This document shows positions 62,671-64,000 of a DNA stretch of 64,000 nt, one piece after another. Every line of letters begins with the position of its first letter. The stretch's first letter is position 1. The stretch covers positions 620,001 to 684,000 of the forward strand of contig JAMXDE010000005.1 of assembly GCA_026770025.1 (NCBI GenBank), in the 5' to 3' direction. Below the pieces are notes generated by a model. That model was not told where the DNA came from. It saw only the letters and a program-made list of their open reading frames with translations, and made no database searches. The stretch comes from Craspedostauros australis (lineage: Eukaryota > Bacillariophyta > Bacillariophyceae > Mastogloiales > Achnanthaceae). The translations under genes were made by a program, and so were the position numbers.

Positions 62671-63757
62671 CGTTGCTCTTCAATCAAGCTCTTTCCTGTG
62701 GTCGTCGTCGTCGTTGTTATTGTCGTTGCCTTTGTTGCGCACGAGTGGATGCGTCCACTTGAATAGATGTTGTCGTCGGTTCGGCGCAGTCCGAATGAAA
62801 TGGATTCTGATTTGTTTGCTGCGGTTGTGTTGTGTTCTGTTGTCTTCGTGGTCGTGGTCCTTCTCCTTGTCTTTGTTGTTGGCGTACGAATACGACTAAC
62901 ACGCTATTTGCACATGAAAGGGACACGCTCGGATGGTGCTGTATCGAGCTGGTGCATGCGGTGCTCTGAATTATGCTGCGAATACAACCAAGACAAAGCA
63001 AAGTCGCAGAGTACGAGCTATGGTATGTTCTTTCACTTCCAACATGGGCCGCAGCCTTCCTCTCCCTCTTTGTTTCTCCCCTGGGCTCTCTGGCTTCGCC
63101 GTCAACGGCAACAGGCAGCTCCCTGTTCCCACCACAAAACGAAGCGGCGCAACACGGTTCAATCCATCACGACGAACGAGAAGGAAGTCGCGAAATGAGA
63201 ACGATGGGAAAATATTCGATCAAACGAGTCAACCACGACCAAGCCAAACACCTTCGACCTTCGCAAGTACACGGGCATACGGACAGACCGCGCAAAGAAC
63301 AAAAAGCGCAGAAATCTGGTGGTTGGGGATTGGCGCCAAAACACCCATCAAGCCATCAAATCAACAACAAATGACAGCGAGAGAGTGACCAAGGGGAGGA
63401 CCGTGACGAGAACAGTAGGCAGACCAACTCCGTTTTCCTTTCGAGAAGGCATCATCAGCACTCATCGGAACGTTGCTCTTGTTCTGTCGAATGCAGATTG
63501 AAAAGGGCAAGGCACCGCACAAGGCATCCGGTCACATCGACAAACCATACATCTGCACGAACGTCGCCCATCGCGCAGATCGGCAGAGAGACAACACACC
63601 TCTAATACCGACTCTGCGACTATTGCCTCCTCATCCTCGCAGTGCCATTCATCCAAACGGTCGAGCAAGGAGGATCGCAGGATAAAAAAGACAGCCACAT
63701 CAATCAATAGCTGCTGCTGAATCGACAAGTTCAAATTCGTCCAGCCAAATCGCAGCC
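62671..63757. other. Divergent intergenic region
   Basis: This lies between the two-TM gene (-) and the terminal partial gene (+). It contains GTC/GTT repeats (62699-62735) just upstream of the two-TM gene. Overlapping short frames at 62767-63388 have no motifs. No gene called. Confidence 0.4.
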
Positions 63758-64000
63758 ATGTGGATACGGCCACTCAACGGCGAGCTCTCTCACGCAAACA
63801 CCGATGGGTGCAATGTCAAGGCCCTCGTTACGAGCATGCTTGGCATGATCATCGTCATGACCCTGGGGATGGCAGGCAATTCCGATGCATTCGTCCCGAA
63901 TCCGTCCTTCACAAGCAGAAGCTATCGTCCGGGAACCCAATGCGGCGTGAGGATCCAGCAACAGGCATCAAGGGAGCGCACCAAGTTCAACCTCGATGAT
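63758..64000 (+). CDS. 5' end of a plastid-targeted protein gene, cut by the window edge
   Basis: The frame is open from the ATG at 63758 to the last base (81 codons, no stop). The N terminus MWIRPLNGELSHANTDG is followed by a hydrophobic core (VTSMLGMIIVMTLGMAG) ending NSDA|FVPNPSFTSRSYRPG. This is a signal peptide cleaved before Phe, followed by a Ser/Arg/Pro-rich transit peptide: the ASAFAP-type bipartite presequence of secondary plastids. The visible mature part is too short to identify the enzyme. Confidence 0.65.
   Translation, partial: MWIRPLNGELSHANTDGCNVKALVTSMLGMIIVMTLGMAGNSDAFVPNPSFTSRSYRPGTQCGVRIQQQASRERTKFNLDD

Overview
The window is nuclear DNA of a eukaryotic microalga, most probably a diatom. 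Four things point there: protein-coding genes on both strands with a few short GT-AG introns (62 to about 450 nt); a CRAL-TRIO protein carrying the DUF6824 domain and an HSF-type DNA-binding protein, both families that are strongly expanded in diatoms; a type II plant-type LRR membrane protein of the diatom sort; and secondary-plastid presequences (signal peptide followed by a phenylalanine, the ASAFAP-type motif) on three genes. Donors are mostly GTGAGT or GTAAG and most introns are phase 1. Genes are separated by 0.2 to 3.4 kb of sequence rich in short purine and CA/GT repeats. I see no rRNA, tRNA, CRISPR or bacterial operon structure.

Left part (1-18.2 kb): a small DOT1-like methyltransferase (+); a cytochrome P450 with a 7-nt first exon (+); a CRAL-TRIO/DUF6824 fusion (-); a RAD18-like RING/SAP E3 ligase with a C-terminal NZF zinc finger (-); and a long acidic low-complexity single-pass LRR protein (+).

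Middle (18.9-31.3 kb): a single-exon 8.7-kb gene (-) for a 2,915-residue secreted/membrane protein. It has an N-terminal module, three tandem units of about 620 residues resembling BPI/LBP-type (TULIP) lipid-binding domains, and two PqiA-like multi-pass membrane modules. It is the most unusual gene here and suggests a one-chain lipid-transfer machine. Next to it is a plastid-targeted FIST-domain protein (-).

32.4-37.5 kb: a 5'-truncated non-LTR retrotransposon (-) with APE endonuclease, reverse transcriptase and RNase H, bounded by a 17-bp target-site duplication. Its single reading frame is intact in phase for 4.9 kb and is interrupted only by TGA codons. It sits inside another short reading frame that resumes beyond the duplication. 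A near-perfect 61-bp palindrome lies just downstream.

Right part (38.9-64 kb): a plastid-targeted bestrophin-like channel (+, 3 exons), a caspase-like (C14) protease (-), a secreted cysteine-rich repeat protein (+, 2 exons), an HSF transcription factor (+), a long disordered protein with a kinesin-light-chain-like TPR block (-), ribulose-phosphate 3-epimerase (+), a cytochrome b561-like protein (-, 2 exons), a small two-TM protein (-), and the 5' end of a plastid-targeted gene cut by the window edge (+).

The genes do not form one pathway. Shared themes are the plastid (bestrophin, FIST protein, terminal partial gene), lipid handling (CRAL-TRIO, TULIP/PqiA) and ubiquitin/DNA-damage signalling (RAD18-like). 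Exon boundaries were deduced by eye from splice consensus, phase and domain continuity, not from transcripts.
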